Under the pieces are notes generated by a model, which saw nothing but the letters and a program-made list of their open reading frames with translations, did not search any database and was not told where the DNA came from. Below, piece after piece: positions 37,968 to 47,382 of a stretch of DNA of 64,000 bases (positions are counted from its first letter, which is position 1; every line of letters begins with the position of its first letter). The position numbers were made by a program, and so were the translations under genes. Source of the DNA: Flavobacterium xueshanense (GTDB taxonomy: Bacteria; Bacteroidota; Bacteroidia; Flavobacteriales; Flavobacteriaceae); the NCBI RefSeq assembly GCF_900112975.1, contig NZ_FONQ01000004.1, forward strand, positions 1 through 64,000. Direction: 5' to 3'.

Positions 37968-38298
37968 ATAAATTTCTATTGGGTTTTATTATTAATGTGC
38001 TTTAAAAAAACAAAAAATCATAACCTAAAAAAAACGTCAACTGGAACTTTTTAAAAACTGTTTTCAGTCATCGTTAACTCGCAAATACTTTTATGCAAAC
38101 TATTAAAGACGCTCTGAAAAATTATATTAAATTCTAAATCAAAAAAAATAAAATCATGCGTTCATAAATTTAAATACTTGAACTACAATACTATAAAATT
38201 TAAATTATGGAATTTTTTAACAAAATTATATAATCGATGTGCTTGTTTAAAACTTAAATTTGTTGGAAGAAACAAGTTAACAATTAAAAAAATCTATT
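37968..38298. other. Intergenic region between mutL and the YciE/YciF-like gene
   Basis: AT-rich, with no gene seen on either strand. It holds divergent promoters; a TAAATTTG box for the plus-strand gene is at 38255-38262. Confidence 0.5.
38255..38262 (+). promoter_or_regulatory. Bacteroidetes -7 box of the YciE/YciF-like gene
   Basis: TAAATTTG matches TAnnTTTG, 36 bases before the ATG. Confidence 0.45.
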
Positions 38299-38874
38299 AT
38301 GAAAGCGACCAACGAAAAACAAGAAAAAGAAAAAGTAGTCTCTAAAAAAGGAGCTGTAAAAGCAAAACCAGATGCGGCACAAGGTTTAAGAGATTTTTTT
38401 GAAGACGGATTGAAAGATATTTTTTGGGCAGAACATGCGCTGACGAAAGCCTTACCTAAAATGGCAAAAAATGCCACCTCTTCAAAACTGATACATGCTT
38501 TTGAACATCACCTTAAAGAAACAGAAGAACATATTACTCGTTTAGAAAAAGTGTTTGAATCTTTAGGACTGAAAGCAGTTGGAAAAAAATGTGATGCAAT
38601 GGATGGTCTACTAAAAGAAGCAGATGGGATTATGGCAGAAACCGAATTTGGTGTTGTTCGAGATGCCGCAATGATTGCAGCTGCACAAAAAGTAGAACAT
38701 TATGAGATAGCTACTTACGGTACCTTGCGAGCTTATGCTGTCACTTTAGGCGAAAGTAAAGCAGTTACTCTGCTTGCTAAAACCCTTGAAGAAGAGAAAA
38801 AGGCTGATGTTGCCTTAACAGAAATCGCTTTGGCTGACATTAATATTGCAGCTGCACATGCAGATGAAAAATAG
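38299..38874 (+). CDS. Ferritin-like protein of the YciE/YciF (DUF892) family
   Basis: 191 residues. After a lysine-rich N-terminal tail of about 30 residues comes a four-helix ferritin-like domain: LRDFFEDGLKDIFWAEHALTKALPKM, HHLKETEEHITRLEKVF, then AAQKVEHYEIATYG and LEEEKKADVALTEIA. The Glu and His residues (for example EHHLKETEEH and EHYE) are positioned like di-iron ligands. The family is often induced by stress; the activity is not established. It is single-gene with a terminator. Confidence 0.88.
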   Translation: MKATNEKQEKEKVVSKKGAVKAKPDAAQGLRDFFEDGLKDIFWAEHALTKALPKMAKNATSSKLIHAFEHHLKETEEHITRLEKVFESLGLKAVGKKCDAMDGLLKEADGIMAETEFGVVRDAAMIAAAQKVEHYEIATYGTLRAYAVTLGESKAVTLLAKTLEEEKKADVALTEIALADINIAAAHADEK

Positions 38875-38902
38875 TCTAATCAATAACTGATTTATAATTT
38901 AT

Positions 38903-38929
38903 AAAAACCTGTTTATTCAGGTTTTTTTT
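38903..38929 (+). terminator. Terminator of the YciE/YciF-like gene
   Basis: AAAAACCTG pairs with CAGGTTTTT across a 6-base loop, followed by further T. Confidence 0.85.
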
Positions 38930-38978
38930 ATGTGTTTGTTTAAAATAGTACCGGTTTCAAGTATAAACGAAACTGCAT

Positions 38979-39010
38979 AAAAAAACCTACTCCATTGGAA
39001 TAGGTTTTTG
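38979..39010 (-). terminator. Terminator of ribH
   Basis: AAAAACCTA (38981-38989) pairs with TAGGTTTTT (39001-39009), with a further TCCA/TGGA stem inside. On the minus strand it is followed by T and lies 35 bases after the ribH stop. Confidence 0.75.
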
Positions 39011-39045
39011 TTAATAATTTAAAAAATAACAGGTAATACTATTAT

Positions 39046-39621
39046 TTATTCTTTTAATTCTAAAGGAGTTCCTTCGTCTAACTGAACAGCACCCGAAGAC
39101 AATAAATGTTGGTTATCAATTTGATGTGACAACGAAGATTGTTGACGAATATAAGCCATTTTGATAGCGGCAATAGCAGCTTCGGTACCTTTGTTTCCAT
39201 GAATTCCCCCACTTCTGTCGATGGATTGTTGCATCGTATTGTCAGTAAGTACACAAAATATAACTGGAATATCCGTTTGAACATTCAAATCTTTTATACC
39301 CTGCGTGACTCCTTCACATACAAAATCAAAATGTTTGGTTTGCCCTTGAATGACACATCCAATAGCAATAACAGCATCAACATTCTGTGTTTGCAACATT
39401 TTTTTTGCACCATAAATAAGCTCAAAGCTTCCCGGAACATTCCAACGGATTATTTGTCCTGCTGGAACTTCGTTTTCTAATAGTGTTTTGAACGCACCAT
39501 TAAAAAGACCTTCAGTTATACTTTCGTTCCACTCAGCAACTACAACTCCAAAACGAAAATTTTTCGCATTTGGAACAGTGTTTTTGTCGTATTCGGATAA
39601 ATTTTTATTTTCGGTAGCCAT
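39046..39621 (-). CDS. ribH: 6,7-dimethyl-8-ribityllumazine synthase
   Basis: 191 residues, somewhat long for RibH because of a variable C-terminal tail of about 25 residues. Recognisable are VVVAEWNESITEGL, VPGSFELIYGAKKM, AIGCVIQGQTKHFDFVCEGVTQGI and IPVIFCVLTDNTMQQSIDRSGG, which includes the substrate phosphate site. It makes the direct precursor of riboflavin. It follows the TPR protein gene on the same strand; the gap holds an inverted repeat. Confidence 0.95.
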   Translation of the reverse strand: MATENKNLSEYDKNTVPNAKNFRFGVVVAEWNESITEGLFNGAFKTLLENEVPAGQIIRWNVPGSFELIYGAKKMLQTQNVDAVIAIGCVIQGQTKHFDFVCEGVTQGIKDLNVQTDIPVIFCVLTDNTMQQSIDRSGGIHGNKGTEAAIAAIKMAYIRQQSSLSHQIDNQHLLSSGAVQLDEGTPLELKE

Positions 39622-39727
39622 TTGATTTTAGGATTTTGATTTTAGAATTTTGATTTCAGATATTAAAGATAGCATTTTGAAATCAAAAGTCTACAATCTA
39701 AAATCACCAATCTTAAATCATTTTTTA
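39622..39727. repeat. Imperfect inverted repeat of GATTTTAG-type words
   Basis: The left half (39625-39660) repeats GATTTTAG, GATTTTGA and GATTTCAGA. The right half (39675-39720) carries the complementary GAAATCAAAAG, AATCTAAAATC and AATCTTAAATC words. It fills the whole gap between ribH and the TPR gene. Confidence 0.6.
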
Positions 39728-40504
39728 CTATTGTGCTAATCCTATCAAAACGTCAACTGAAGCAGCTTCTGGAGTAGCTTCATAATTTTCTTTGATATCA
39801 GTAAAATATTTTAATGCATCTGCCTTATTTCCTAAAGTCAGAGCAGTTTTTCCAGCTTTCAACAAGAAACGTGGCGTTGTGAAATCATTTTTGTTTGATT
39901 CAGCAGCTTTTACATAATTTTCTAAAGCTTCTTTTCGTTGGTTTTTTTGAGAATAAGCATCTCCAATCGCTCCTTTTGCCAAAGCTCCTAAAACAATATC
40001 ATCTGATTTAAACTTGCTCAAATAATCAATCGCTTCTGTATATTTTCCTGTGTTCAAATAGGCAATTCCAGCATAATAATTTGCTAAATTTCCTGCATCA
40101 GTTCCAGAATATTCATCTGCTATTTTCAAAAATCCAAATTTCCCTTCTGAACCGTTTAAAGACAACTTATATAATGAATCACTCGCTACTCCATCCGTTG
40201 CTTTTTGAAAATTTTGTTGTGCAACGAACATTTCATTAGCGGCCTCATCTTGTTTTGGCGTAGCAATAAATCTTTGGTACGCTAAATATCCAATAGTTAA
40301 TATTGCTGCAGCGGCAACTAATCCAATAATAATTTTTTGATTTTTGGCAACCCAGTCCTCCGTTATTGTAGCACTTTCATCTAATTTTGAAAAAACTTCA
40401 GCAGTTGTACTGTCTTTTTCGTCAATGATTACCGCTTCAACTCCTTCTTCTTTAACTTCTTTTTCTTTTGGTGCTTTATATCCTCTTTTATTGTAAGTAG
40501 CCAT
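39728..40504 (-). CDS. Membrane-anchored tetratricopeptide-repeat protein
   Basis: 258 residues: a charged cytoplasmic N-terminus, one membrane segment at about 56-75 (IIIGLVAAAAILTIGYLAYQ), then an extracytoplasmic domain with TPR-like helices (YYAGIAYLNTGKYTEAIDYLSKF, AIGDAYSQKNQRKEALENYVKA). The layout resembles YfgM-type proteins, which help protein export or envelope assembly in other bacteria; that role is only inferred here. It is upstream of ribH on the same strand and divergent from recF. Confidence 0.82.
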   Translation of the reverse strand: MATYNKRGYKAPKEKEVKEEGVEAVIIDEKDSTTAEVFSKLDESATITEDWVAKNQKIIIGLVAAAAILTIGYLAYQRFIATPKQDEAANEMFVAQQNFQKATDGVASDSLYKLSLNGSEGKFGFLKIADEYSGTDAGNLANYYAGIAYLNTGKYTEAIDYLSKFKSDDIVLGALAKGAIGDAYSQKNQRKEALENYVKAAESNKNDFTTPRFLLKAGKTALTLGNKADALKYFTDIKENYEATPEAASVDVLIGLAQ

Positions 40505-40526
40505 TTAAATTTAATTTAGTGAGTCG

Positions 40527-40534
40527 CAAAAATA
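40527..40534 (-). promoter_or_regulatory. Bacteroidetes -7 box of the TPR protein gene
   Basis: The minus strand reads TATTTTTG, 23-30 bases before the start codon. Confidence 0.5.
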
Positions 40535-40736
40535 AAATTTTTATTCAAACCCACACAAAAAATATGCTTTTATATTAAAAAAAAATATCCTGCGGAATTC
40601 TTGGTTTCCAAAGACAAAATAATTCTCAGAGAAAAAACAGAAAAGAAGGTTTTATCGATATTTTTCAATAATTTGCACCCACTTTGAAAAACCCATTTAA
40701 AAACAGCAAAGTTCTCAATACCAGCAAGCCTTACCC

Positions 40737-41816
40737 ATGTATTTAAAAAAGATTTCATTATTCAATTATAAGAATTTCTCAGAAGCAAATTTCGATTTTG
40801 ACAGCAAAATAAATTGTTTTGTAGGCAAAAACGGAATTGGTAAAACAAATGTGCTGGATGCTATTTATCATTTATCATACGGAAAAAGCTATTTCAATCC
40901 ATTAGCGGTTCAAAATATCAAACACGGAGAGGAATTTTTTGTCATTGATGCTGAATTTGAAAAGAATGAAAGAACGGAACAAATAGTCTGCAGTCTTAAA
41001 AAAGGCCAAAAAAAAATATTGAAACGCAACGGCAAAGCTTACGATAAGTTTTCGGACCATATTGGGTTTATTCCATTGGTGATTATATCTCCAGCCGACA
41101 GAGATTTGATTGTGGAAGGCAGTGAAACGCGACGAAAATTCATGGACAGCGTAATTTCGCAACTGGATTCCCATTATTTGCAGCAACTCATTCAATACCA
41201 GAAAGTAATGAGCCAACGCAACGCTTTATTAAAATATTTTGCATTGAACCATGTTTTTGATACCGATACGCTGTCGATCTATAATGATCAACTCAATGGT
41301 TTTGGCAATTATATTTTTGAAAAAAGAAAAGAATTTATAGAACAATTCATTCCTATTTTCAACATGCACCATCAAGCCATAACAGGTTCGCAGGAAACTG
41401 TGCAACTTGTGTATGAAAGTCATTTATTCGAGAAAGATTTACTAAGCCTTTTACAGGAAAACATTAATAAAGACCGCGCTTTACATTACACGAGTGTGGG
41501 AATTCATAAAGACGATTTAGCTTTTGATATTGATGAACATCCAATTAAGAAATTTGGCTCACAAGGCCAACAAAAATCCTATTTAATCGCTTTAAAACTA
41601 GCACAATTTGAATTTTTAAAAAAACAAAGCGGTGTAAAACCAATTCTGTTATTTGATGATATTTTTGACAAATTAGATGAAAGTCGGGTGGCCAAAATAA
41701 TCGAAATGGTCAACAGCGATACTTTTGGACAACTCTTTATTTCAGACACGCATCCGGAGCGTACGGAAGTTATTCTAAAATCGACCCATCAGAGCTATAA
41801 AATTTTCAACTTATAA
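40737..41816 (+). CDS. recF: DNA replication and repair protein RecF
   Basis: 359 residues. The N-terminus [19 protein letters not shown] leads into Walker [10 protein letters not shown] (30-38). The ABC signature lies in [18 protein letters not shown] and Walker B in [14 protein letters not shown]. It helps load RecA at gaps. The gene is divergent from the TPR gene. Confidence 0.95.
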   Translation: MYLKKISLFNYKNFSEANFDFDSKINCFVGKNGIGKTNVLDAIYHLSYGKSYFNPLAVQNIKHGEEFFVIDAEFEKNERTEQIVCSLKKGQKKILKRNGKAYDKFSDHIGFIPLVIISPADRDLIVEGSETRRKFMDSVISQLDSHYLQQLIQYQKVMSQRNALLKYFALNHVFDTDTLSIYNDQLNGFGNYIFEKRKEFIEQFIPIFNMHHQAITGSQETVQLVYESHLFEKDLLSLLQENINKDRALHYTSVGIHKDDLAFDIDEHPIKKFGSQGQQKSYLIALKLAQFEFLKKQSGVKPILLFDDIFDKLDESRVAKIIEMVNSDTFGQLFISDTHPERTEVILKSTHQSYKIFNL

Positions 41817-41894
41817 CTTTTATTTAATAGTTTTTACAGCGTTCAAAAATCGAAAAACACTAATTTAGCCTATTCAAATTTAAATCAAATTACA

Positions 41895-42593
41895 ATGAAA
41901 TTCAGTTCAATATTCCTATCAATCATATCTTTTGTTTTTTTGTCTTGTAACGGACAAGCATCAAAAGGAAGCCAAACTATCGATGCAAAAGCTTTTAGCG
42001 AGAAAATTGCAGCGACACCAAATCCACAGATTCTTGATGTACGAACTCCTGCGGAATTTTCGTCAGATCATATCGACAAGGCCGTCAATGTAGATTGGCT
42101 AGGAGACAGCTTTGTTGCGGGAACCGAAAAACTGGACAAAACAAAACCTGTTTTCGTGTACTGCAAAAGTGGCGGAAGAAGTCAAAGTGCCGTTGCAAAA
42201 CTGGAAGAACTTGGCTTTACAAATGTTTATCAATTACAAGGCGGAATTTTAAAATGGGACGCTGCGGGACTGTCGAAACCAAGCAACAAAATAACTGGAA
42301 TGACTTTGCAGGACTACAATAAATTAGTAGACTCTGATAAAAAAGTATTAGTTAGTTTTTATGCGGAATGGTGTGCGCCTTGCAAAAAAATGACACCCTA
42401 CATCACAAAAATGCAAACTGAACTAGCAGATACCGTCACCATCATACGATTGGATGCGGACAAAAACAAAACCTTAATGACCGAAATGAAAATCAGTGAA
42501 CTTCCTACTATACTATTGTATGAAAAAGCAGCAGTAAAATGGAGAAAATCCGGTTTCATTAGCGAAGAAGAATTAAGAGAACAAATACAATAG
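41895..42593 (+). CDS. Lipoprotein with rhodanese and thioredoxin domains
   Basis: 232 residues. It has a lipoprotein signal with Cys18 (VFLSCNG), then a rhodanese domain (about 28-130) with active Cys90 in VYCKSGGRS, then a thioredoxin domain (about 135-232) with WCAPC (Cys160, Cys163) and the cis-Pro in ELPTILLY. Both catalytic sites are intact in one exported, membrane-tethered chain. It may handle sulfane sulfur or disulfides in the periplasm; the fusion suggests that one domain regenerates the other. It is followed by a DUF2461 gene 6 bases later. Confidence 0.9.
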   Translation: MKFSSIFLSIISFVFLSCNGQASKGSQTIDAKAFSEKIAATPNPQILDVRTPAEFSSDHIDKAVNVDWLGDSFVAGTEKLDKTKPVFVYCKSGGRSQSAVAKLEELGFTNVYQLQGGILKWDAAGLSKPSNKITGMTLQDYNKLVDSDKKVLVSFYAEWCAPCKKMTPYITKMQTELADTVTIIRLDADKNKTLMTEMKISELPTILLYEKAAVKWRKSGFISEEELREQIQ

Positions 42594-42599
42594 TACAAC

Positions 42600-43271
42600 A
42601 TGCTTTCAAAAGAAACACTGCAATTTCTGGATGATTTAAAAGTCAATAACAACCGGGATTGGTTTGTAGAAAACAAAAAACGCTACGAAGCTTTCAAAAA
42701 AGATTACCAACAATTAGTTACTGATTTACTGGACGCGATGAAACCGCTGGACCCATCGCTGGAAATGCTTGAAGTCAAAAATTGTAAGTTCAGAATTAAT
42801 CGCGACATTCGGTTTTCTAAGGACAAAACGCCTTACAAATCCCACTTGGGAATCTGGCTTTCGTCTGGTGCGAAAGGGCTGAATCGTTCCGGTTATTACA
42901 TTCACTTAGAAAAAGGCGCAAGTTTTATTGCTGGTGGACTGTATTGCCCCGAGTCCGAAGATTTAAAAAAAATGAGAAAAGAAATTGCCTATTTTCATGA
43001 TGATCTCGAAGCTATTCTTGAGGAGAAATATTTCAAAAAAGAATTTGGCGATTTTGATAGAAATGAAAAAGACACTTTAAAAAACCCGCCAAGAGGCTAC
43101 GACAGAGAACATCCGGCGATAGAATTATTAAAATTAAAGAGCTTTGAGTCTTCTCAGAGAATTGAGTTCTCAGCTGCTGCAAAAAAAGATTTTGTTGGCG
43201 TAATGAGCCAAAAACTGATTGCGCTAAAACCATTGAACGATTTCATCAATCGCGCCTTAACGTCGGAATAA
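42600..43271 (+). CDS. DUF2461 family protein
   Basis: 223 residues, matching the DUF2461 family (TIGR02453): TLQFLDDLKVNNNRDWFVENK at the start, KFRINRDIRFSKDKTPYKSHLGIWLS, and HLEKGASFIAGGLYCPE. There is no signal peptide. The function is unknown. It is tightly spaced after the lipoprotein gene and 5 bases before a glycosyltransferase, so probably in one operon. Confidence 0.9.
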   Translation: MLSKETLQFLDDLKVNNNRDWFVENKKRYEAFKKDYQQLVTDLLDAMKPLDPSLEMLEVKNCKFRINRDIRFSKDKTPYKSHLGIWLSSGAKGLNRSGYYIHLEKGASFIAGGLYCPESEDLKKMRKEIAYFHDDLEAILEEKYFKKEFGDFDRNEKDTLKNPPRGYDREHPAIELLKLKSFESSQRIEFSAAAKKDFVGVMSQKLIALKPLNDFINRALTSE

Positions 43272-43276
43272 TTACA

Positions 43277-44344
43277 ATGAAAAAAAAGAAAATACTTTTT
43301 CTTGGAGAATCCTACAGAGCCGATGCCATCACTTGGATCAACGGACTTAAGGAATTTGGCGATTTCGAAATTATTACCTGGGAATTAAAAACGCCCAGCG
43401 ATTGTTTTAAGAAACGAATTTTAAGGATTTTCGAATTTGAATTTGCTATTTTCAAAATCAAAAAACTAATCCTGCTGCATAAACCGGATATGGTTATTGC
43501 GGAACGAACTACCAGTTACGGCTTTCTTGCTGCATTGTCCGGAGTAAAACCTGTAGCAATTGCGCAACAAGGCCGAACAGATTTGTGGCCGGAAAAATCT
43601 ATTTCACTTCCATTAAAAAAAATAATTCAGCATTACGCTTTCAAAAAAGCCGATTTAATTCATGCTTGGGGACCCGTGATGACTATATCTATGCTGGAGG
43701 CTAAAGTTGACATGAGTAAGGTTTTGGTATTACCAAAGGGAATTGATTTGCTGCAATTTGGCAATCAAAACACTGCCAATCCTGAAAAAATTTGCGCTAT
43801 CGTCACCCGTTCCTTGTTGCCGGAATACCGACATGATAGTATTTTAAAAGCATTTGCTATTTTAAACCAAAAAGGGATAGATTTTGTCCTTACCATTGTA
43901 GGAGACGGAACACAACTTGAAAAATTGAAAAATTTAGCAAAAAATTTAGGTATCGAAAATAAAGTCAATTTTACCGGACGAATTCTGAATACAGCATTAC
44001 CAAAGCTATTGCAAGAATCTAACATTTACATCAGTATGCCTATAACGGAAGGCGTTTCGGCATCCTTATTTGAAGCGATGGCTACAAATTGTTATCCAAT
44101 AGTAAGTGACATTAAGGGAAATCAAAGTTGGATCGTACACAGAAAAAACGGTCAATTAGTTCCCGTTGACGATTCTAAAAAGCTTGCCGAGGAATTAATT
44201 TGGGCTTTTGAAAATAGAGACCATAGGGCACAAGCCATTAGTAACAATAGGAAATTTGTTGTAAAAAATGCCGACTACACTACAAATATGAAGATTATTG
44301 CCCAAAAATACCATGAATTAATTAACTTAAATCACTCCAATTAA
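43277..44344 (+). CDS. Glycosyltransferase family 4 protein
   Basis: 355 residues with a GT-B fold. The N-terminal domain begins KKILFLGESYRADAITW. The C-terminal domain has VTRSLLPEYRHDSILKAFAIL, VGDGTQLEKL, and the donor-binding MPITEGVSASLFEAMATNCYPIVSD with the EGxxxxxxEA pattern of GT4. Donor and acceptor sugars are unknown. It ends 2 bases before asnB and was probably co-transcribed with it, which suggests a role in surface glycan synthesis. Confidence 0.88.
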   Translation: MKKKKILFLGESYRADAITWINGLKEFGDFEIITWELKTPSDCFKKRILRIFEFEFAIFKIKKLILLHKPDMVIAERTTSYGFLAALSGVKPVAIAQQGRTDLWPEKSISLPLKKIIQHYAFKKADLIHAWGPVMTISMLEAKVDMSKVLVLPKGIDLLQFGNQNTANPEKICAIVTRSLLPEYRHDSILKAFAILNQKGIDFVLTIVGDGTQLEKLKNLAKNLGIENKVNFTGRILNTALPKLLQESNIYISMPITEGVSASLFEAMATNCYPIVSDIKGNQSWIVHRKNGQLVPVDDSKKLAEELIWAFENRDHRAQAISNNRKFVVKNADYTTNMKIIAQKYHELINLNHSN

Positions 44345-44346
44345 TT

Positions 44347-46194
44347 ATGTGTGGAATTAATGGAATCTTGCATTTACAATCCCAAAAAAAAGTAGACGAA
44401 CGCAATCTTATAAAAATGCGGGATTCTCTGGAACATCGCGGCCCGGATGACAAAGGATTATTTATAGAAAATAATATAGGTTTAGGACACAGAAGACTTT
44501 CAATTCTGGATGTTTCTTTAGCCGGACACCAACCTTTCCTCTCAGAAGACGGAAGATACATTATGGTTTACAATGGAGAAATCTATAATTATAAAGAATT
44601 TTACCCTGAGTTAAAAAGCAGCGGTTTTGACATCAAAACTACTTCGGATACGGAGGTTTTAATGAAATTATTTCAGTTGCACGGCTTAAAAATGCTCAAC
44701 CGCCTTAATGGAATGTTTGCCTTTGCTATTTGGGATAAATTAGAAAAAAAGCTAACTCTTGTTCGCGACAGAATGGGCGTTAAACCGTTATACTATTCCT
44801 TTTACAACGAAACATTTTATTTTGCATCGGAGCAAAAAGCACTGTTCACGGCCGGAGTTCCGCTTAAAATGGCTCAAGACGGACTGGAAGAATATATTTT
44901 TAACCGATTTGTAGCTGGCGAAAACACATTGTACCAAAACATCAAAAAAGTGTTGCCTGGACACAGTATGACCATTCACGAAGGTGGAAAAACCACTACC
45001 CAAAAATGGTGGAATTTAAAAAAGGAAATTCAAAATCAGCCTAAAATAAAAAATCCAGTTGAATGGTTTCGGGAAACCTTTGATGATTCTGTTAAAATGC
45101 GAATGGTGAGCGACGTTCCTGTTGGTGTTTTATTAAGCGGTGGACTGGATTCTTCCTCTGTTTTAGCTTCATTGCACCATCAAAAATACAAGGACATTCA
45201 GACGTTCAACATGGGTTTCAAAGAAAAGGAACACAACGAAGCGCATTTAGCAAAAATGATGGCCGAGAAGTTCAATTATGGATTTCACACAATGCAATTA
45301 GAAGATAAAAATCTTTATGATCAATTAATCAGTTCAACTTATTTTCAGGATGAACCCATCACGCATTTAAGCGAACCACATATTTTAGCAGTATCACAAA
45401 TGGCAAAACCTGCCGTAAAAGTATTGCTGTCGGGTGAAGGCGCCGATGAATTAATGGGGGGTTATGTACGCTACAAAGCTTTGAAATATCCGTCTTTGTT
45501 AAATTCAATTGCTACCATCAGTAACATCGAATTATTTTCTAAAAAACCGAGGTATGAAAAGTTGCGTCGTTATGCTCAAATCAGTAAAAAATCTGATTTG
45601 GTTATTTACAATGGCTCGAATATTTACCCTAATGATATTGCACAAAATTTTGGAATAAATACACCTCCAACAAACGAATATAGGAGAAAAATCTACAAAG
45701 AAGCAAAATCATTGTATCCTGATAATTTACGCAGACAAGCACTTTATTTTGACCAACATACCTATTTATGCTCGCTTCTGGATAGAAACGATCGTTGTAC
45801 AATGGGCGCATCCATTGAGTGTAGAGAACCATTTTTGGACCCGAGATTAATTATTGGCCTAGGATCATTGGATGACAAGTGGCTCTTCTCAGGCAAAAAA
45901 TGGAAATTCATTCTGAAAAAAGCAATGGAAGAACGTTTACCAAATGAAATTCTGAATTTCAGAAAAGTAGGTTTGAGTGCGCCTTGGGGTGATTACATTA
46001 CAAAAAGTCCGGCTTTTAAAGACGAATTAGACTCTTTTTCAAAAAGTGATTTATTTCAAATCCCTTATTTTGAACACATCAACATCCATAAACTACTACT
46101 GAATTTACAAAAAGGCGATACCAGAATGACTCCTTATATAATGCCACTGTTTATGATGCATATCTGGATGAAAACGTATGCAACTAAATTTTAA
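44347..46194 (+). CDS. asnB: Asparagine synthase (glutamine-hydrolysing)
   Basis: 615 residues. The N-terminal glutaminase domain begins with the required Cys2 (MCGING) and has RGPDDKG and YNGEIYNY. The synthetase domain has the PP-loop SGGLDSSS near 263 and GEGADELMGGY. It makes asparagine from aspartate and glutamine. AsnB homologues inside glycan gene groups often amidate sugars or uronic acids, and the adjacent glycosyltransferase leaves that option open. Confidence 0.92.
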   Translation: MCGINGILHLQSQKKVDERNLIKMRDSLEHRGPDDKGLFIENNIGLGHRRLSILDVSLAGHQPFLSEDGRYIMVYNGEIYNYKEFYPELKSSGFDIKTTSDTEVLMKLFQLHGLKMLNRLNGMFAFAIWDKLEKKLTLVRDRMGVKPLYYSFYNETFYFASEQKALFTAGVPLKMAQDGLEEYIFNRFVAGENTLYQNIKKVLPGHSMTIHEGGKTTTQKWWNLKKEIQNQPKIKNPVEWFRETFDDSVKMRMVSDVPVGVLLSGGLDSSSVLASLHHQKYKDIQTFNMGFKEKEHNEAHLAKMMAEKFNYGFHTMQLEDKNLYDQLISSTYFQDEPITHLSEPHILAVSQMAKPAVKVLLSGEGADELMGGYVRYKALKYPSLLNSIATISNIELFSKKPRYEKLRRYAQISKKSDLVIYNGSNIYPNDIAQNFGINTPPTNEYRRKIYKEAKSLYPDNLRRQALYFDQHTYLCSLLDRNDRCTMGASIECREPFLDPRLIIGLGSLDDKWLFSGKKWKFILKKAMEERLPNEILNFRKVGLSAPWGDYITKSPAFKDELDSFSKSDLFQIPYFEHINIHKLLLNLQKGDTRMTPYIMPLFMMHIWMKTYATKF

Positions 46195-46198
46195 TTCT

Positions 46199-46206
46199 TA
46201 CTTTTG
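46199..46206 (+). promoter_or_regulatory. Bacteroidetes -7 box of murB
   Basis: TACTTTTG matches TAnnTTTG. Because transcription would start near 46212, it supports the murB start at 46243 and excludes the TTG at 46204. Confidence 0.5.
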
Positions 46207-46242
46207 ATGCATGATTCAACAATGCAAAAAGCACTTTCTTTT

Positions 46243-47256
46243 ATGGAAATACAACATAATTTCTCTTTAAAAAAATACAATACATTTGGTATTGAAGCCA
46301 AAGCAAAACAGTTTGTCGCAATACATTCTGTGCAGGAATTGAAAAATGTTTTACAAGAAAATAAAGCCACTCAAAAATTTATTTTAGGCGGTGGAAGCAA
46401 TATGCTTTTGACAAAGGACATTGATGCGCTAGTAATTCATATCGATTTGAAAGGCAAGAAAATCATTAAAGAAAACGATGATTTTGTCTGGGTCGAATGT
46501 CAGGCTGGTGAAAGCTGGCATGAATTTGTGCTTTGGACCATCGACCAAAATTTTGGAGCACTAGAGAATATGTCACTTATTCCGGGAAATATTGGAACTA
46601 CGCCAGTCCAAAACATTGGAGCGTATGGAACCGAAATAAAAGACACATTTGTTTCCTGTGAAGCAATGACAATAGCAAGTCAGGAAATGAAAACGTTTAC
46701 GAAGGAAGAATGTCATTTTGGGTACCGTGAAAGCATTTTTAAAAACGAAGTAAAAAACCAATACATTATTACATCAGTTGTCTTTAAATTGACAAAAACA
46801 AACCATAAAATCAATACTTCTTACGGAGATATTTCGGTTGAATTAGCCAGAAAAAACATCACTAATCCTACTTTAAAGGATGTGAGTAATGCCGTAATTA
46901 CTATCCGAAAAAGCAAATTACCCGATCCAAAACAGTTGGGAAACAGCGGTAGTTTCTTTAAAAATCCAATTCTCCTGAAATCAGATTTCCAAAAAATTCA
47001 TCAACAATTTCCTGAAATGAAATATTTTGACATTTCAGAAACCGAAGTGAAAGTTCCCGCTGGCTGGCTAATTGAACAGGCTGGTTTCAAAGGAAAACGT
47101 TTTGGAGATGCCGGAATCCATAAAAACCAAGCTTTGGTTTTAGTAAATTACGGTAATGCAACCGGTCAGGAAATTTTGAATGTTTCTAAAGATATTCAGC
47201 AGACTATTTTTAAAATGTTTGGAATTCATATTGAAGCCGAAGTTAATGTGATTTAG
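46243..47256 (+). CDS. murB: UDP-N-acetylmuramate dehydrogenase
   Basis: The start is placed at the ATG at 46243 (MEIQHNFSLKKYNTFGI), the usual N-terminus of flavobacterial MurB. The frame extends 13 codons upstream from a TTG, without family support. It has 337 residues: FAD-binding LGGGSNMLL, LSLIPGNIGTTPVQNIGAYG written here as MSLIPGNIGT, GYRES, SGSFFKNP with the catalytic Ser, and GWLIEQAGFKGKRFGDAGIH. It completes UDP-MurNAc synthesis for peptidoglycan, using NADPH in the cytoplasm. Confidence 0.94.
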   Translation: MEIQHNFSLKKYNTFGIEAKAKQFVAIHSVQELKNVLQENKATQKFILGGGSNMLLTKDIDALVIHIDLKGKKIIKENDDFVWVECQAGESWHEFVLWTIDQNFGALENMSLIPGNIGTTPVQNIGAYGTEIKDTFVSCEAMTIASQEMKTFTKEECHFGYRESIFKNEVKNQYIITSVVFKLTKTNHKINTSYGDISVELARKNITNPTLKDVSNAVITIRKSKLPDPKQLGNSGSFFKNPILLKSDFQKIHQQFPEMKYFDISETEVKVPAGWLIEQAGFKGKRFGDAGIHKNQALVLVNYGNATGQEILNVSKDIQQTIFKMFGIHIEAEVNVI

Positions 47257-47382
47257 ATTTCAACTTGCAGTGTTCAGTCGCAGTGTTCAGCTCTAGAAAA
47301 AATCGGAATTATATACTGATTTCAGATTGTTAATACCAAAATAGTATTTCAAAACTCCTAAATCCTAATTCTTAAAGTAAAA
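47257..47382. other. Intergenic gap with a direct repeat
   Basis: Contains GCAGTGTTCAG twice in tandem with a 2-base spacer (around 47271-47294). No gene. Confidence 0.6.

Noticed and set aside
38209..38298. Possible leader peptide before the YciE/YciF-like gene
   Set aside because: No frame of useful length with a plausible start was found in the leader.
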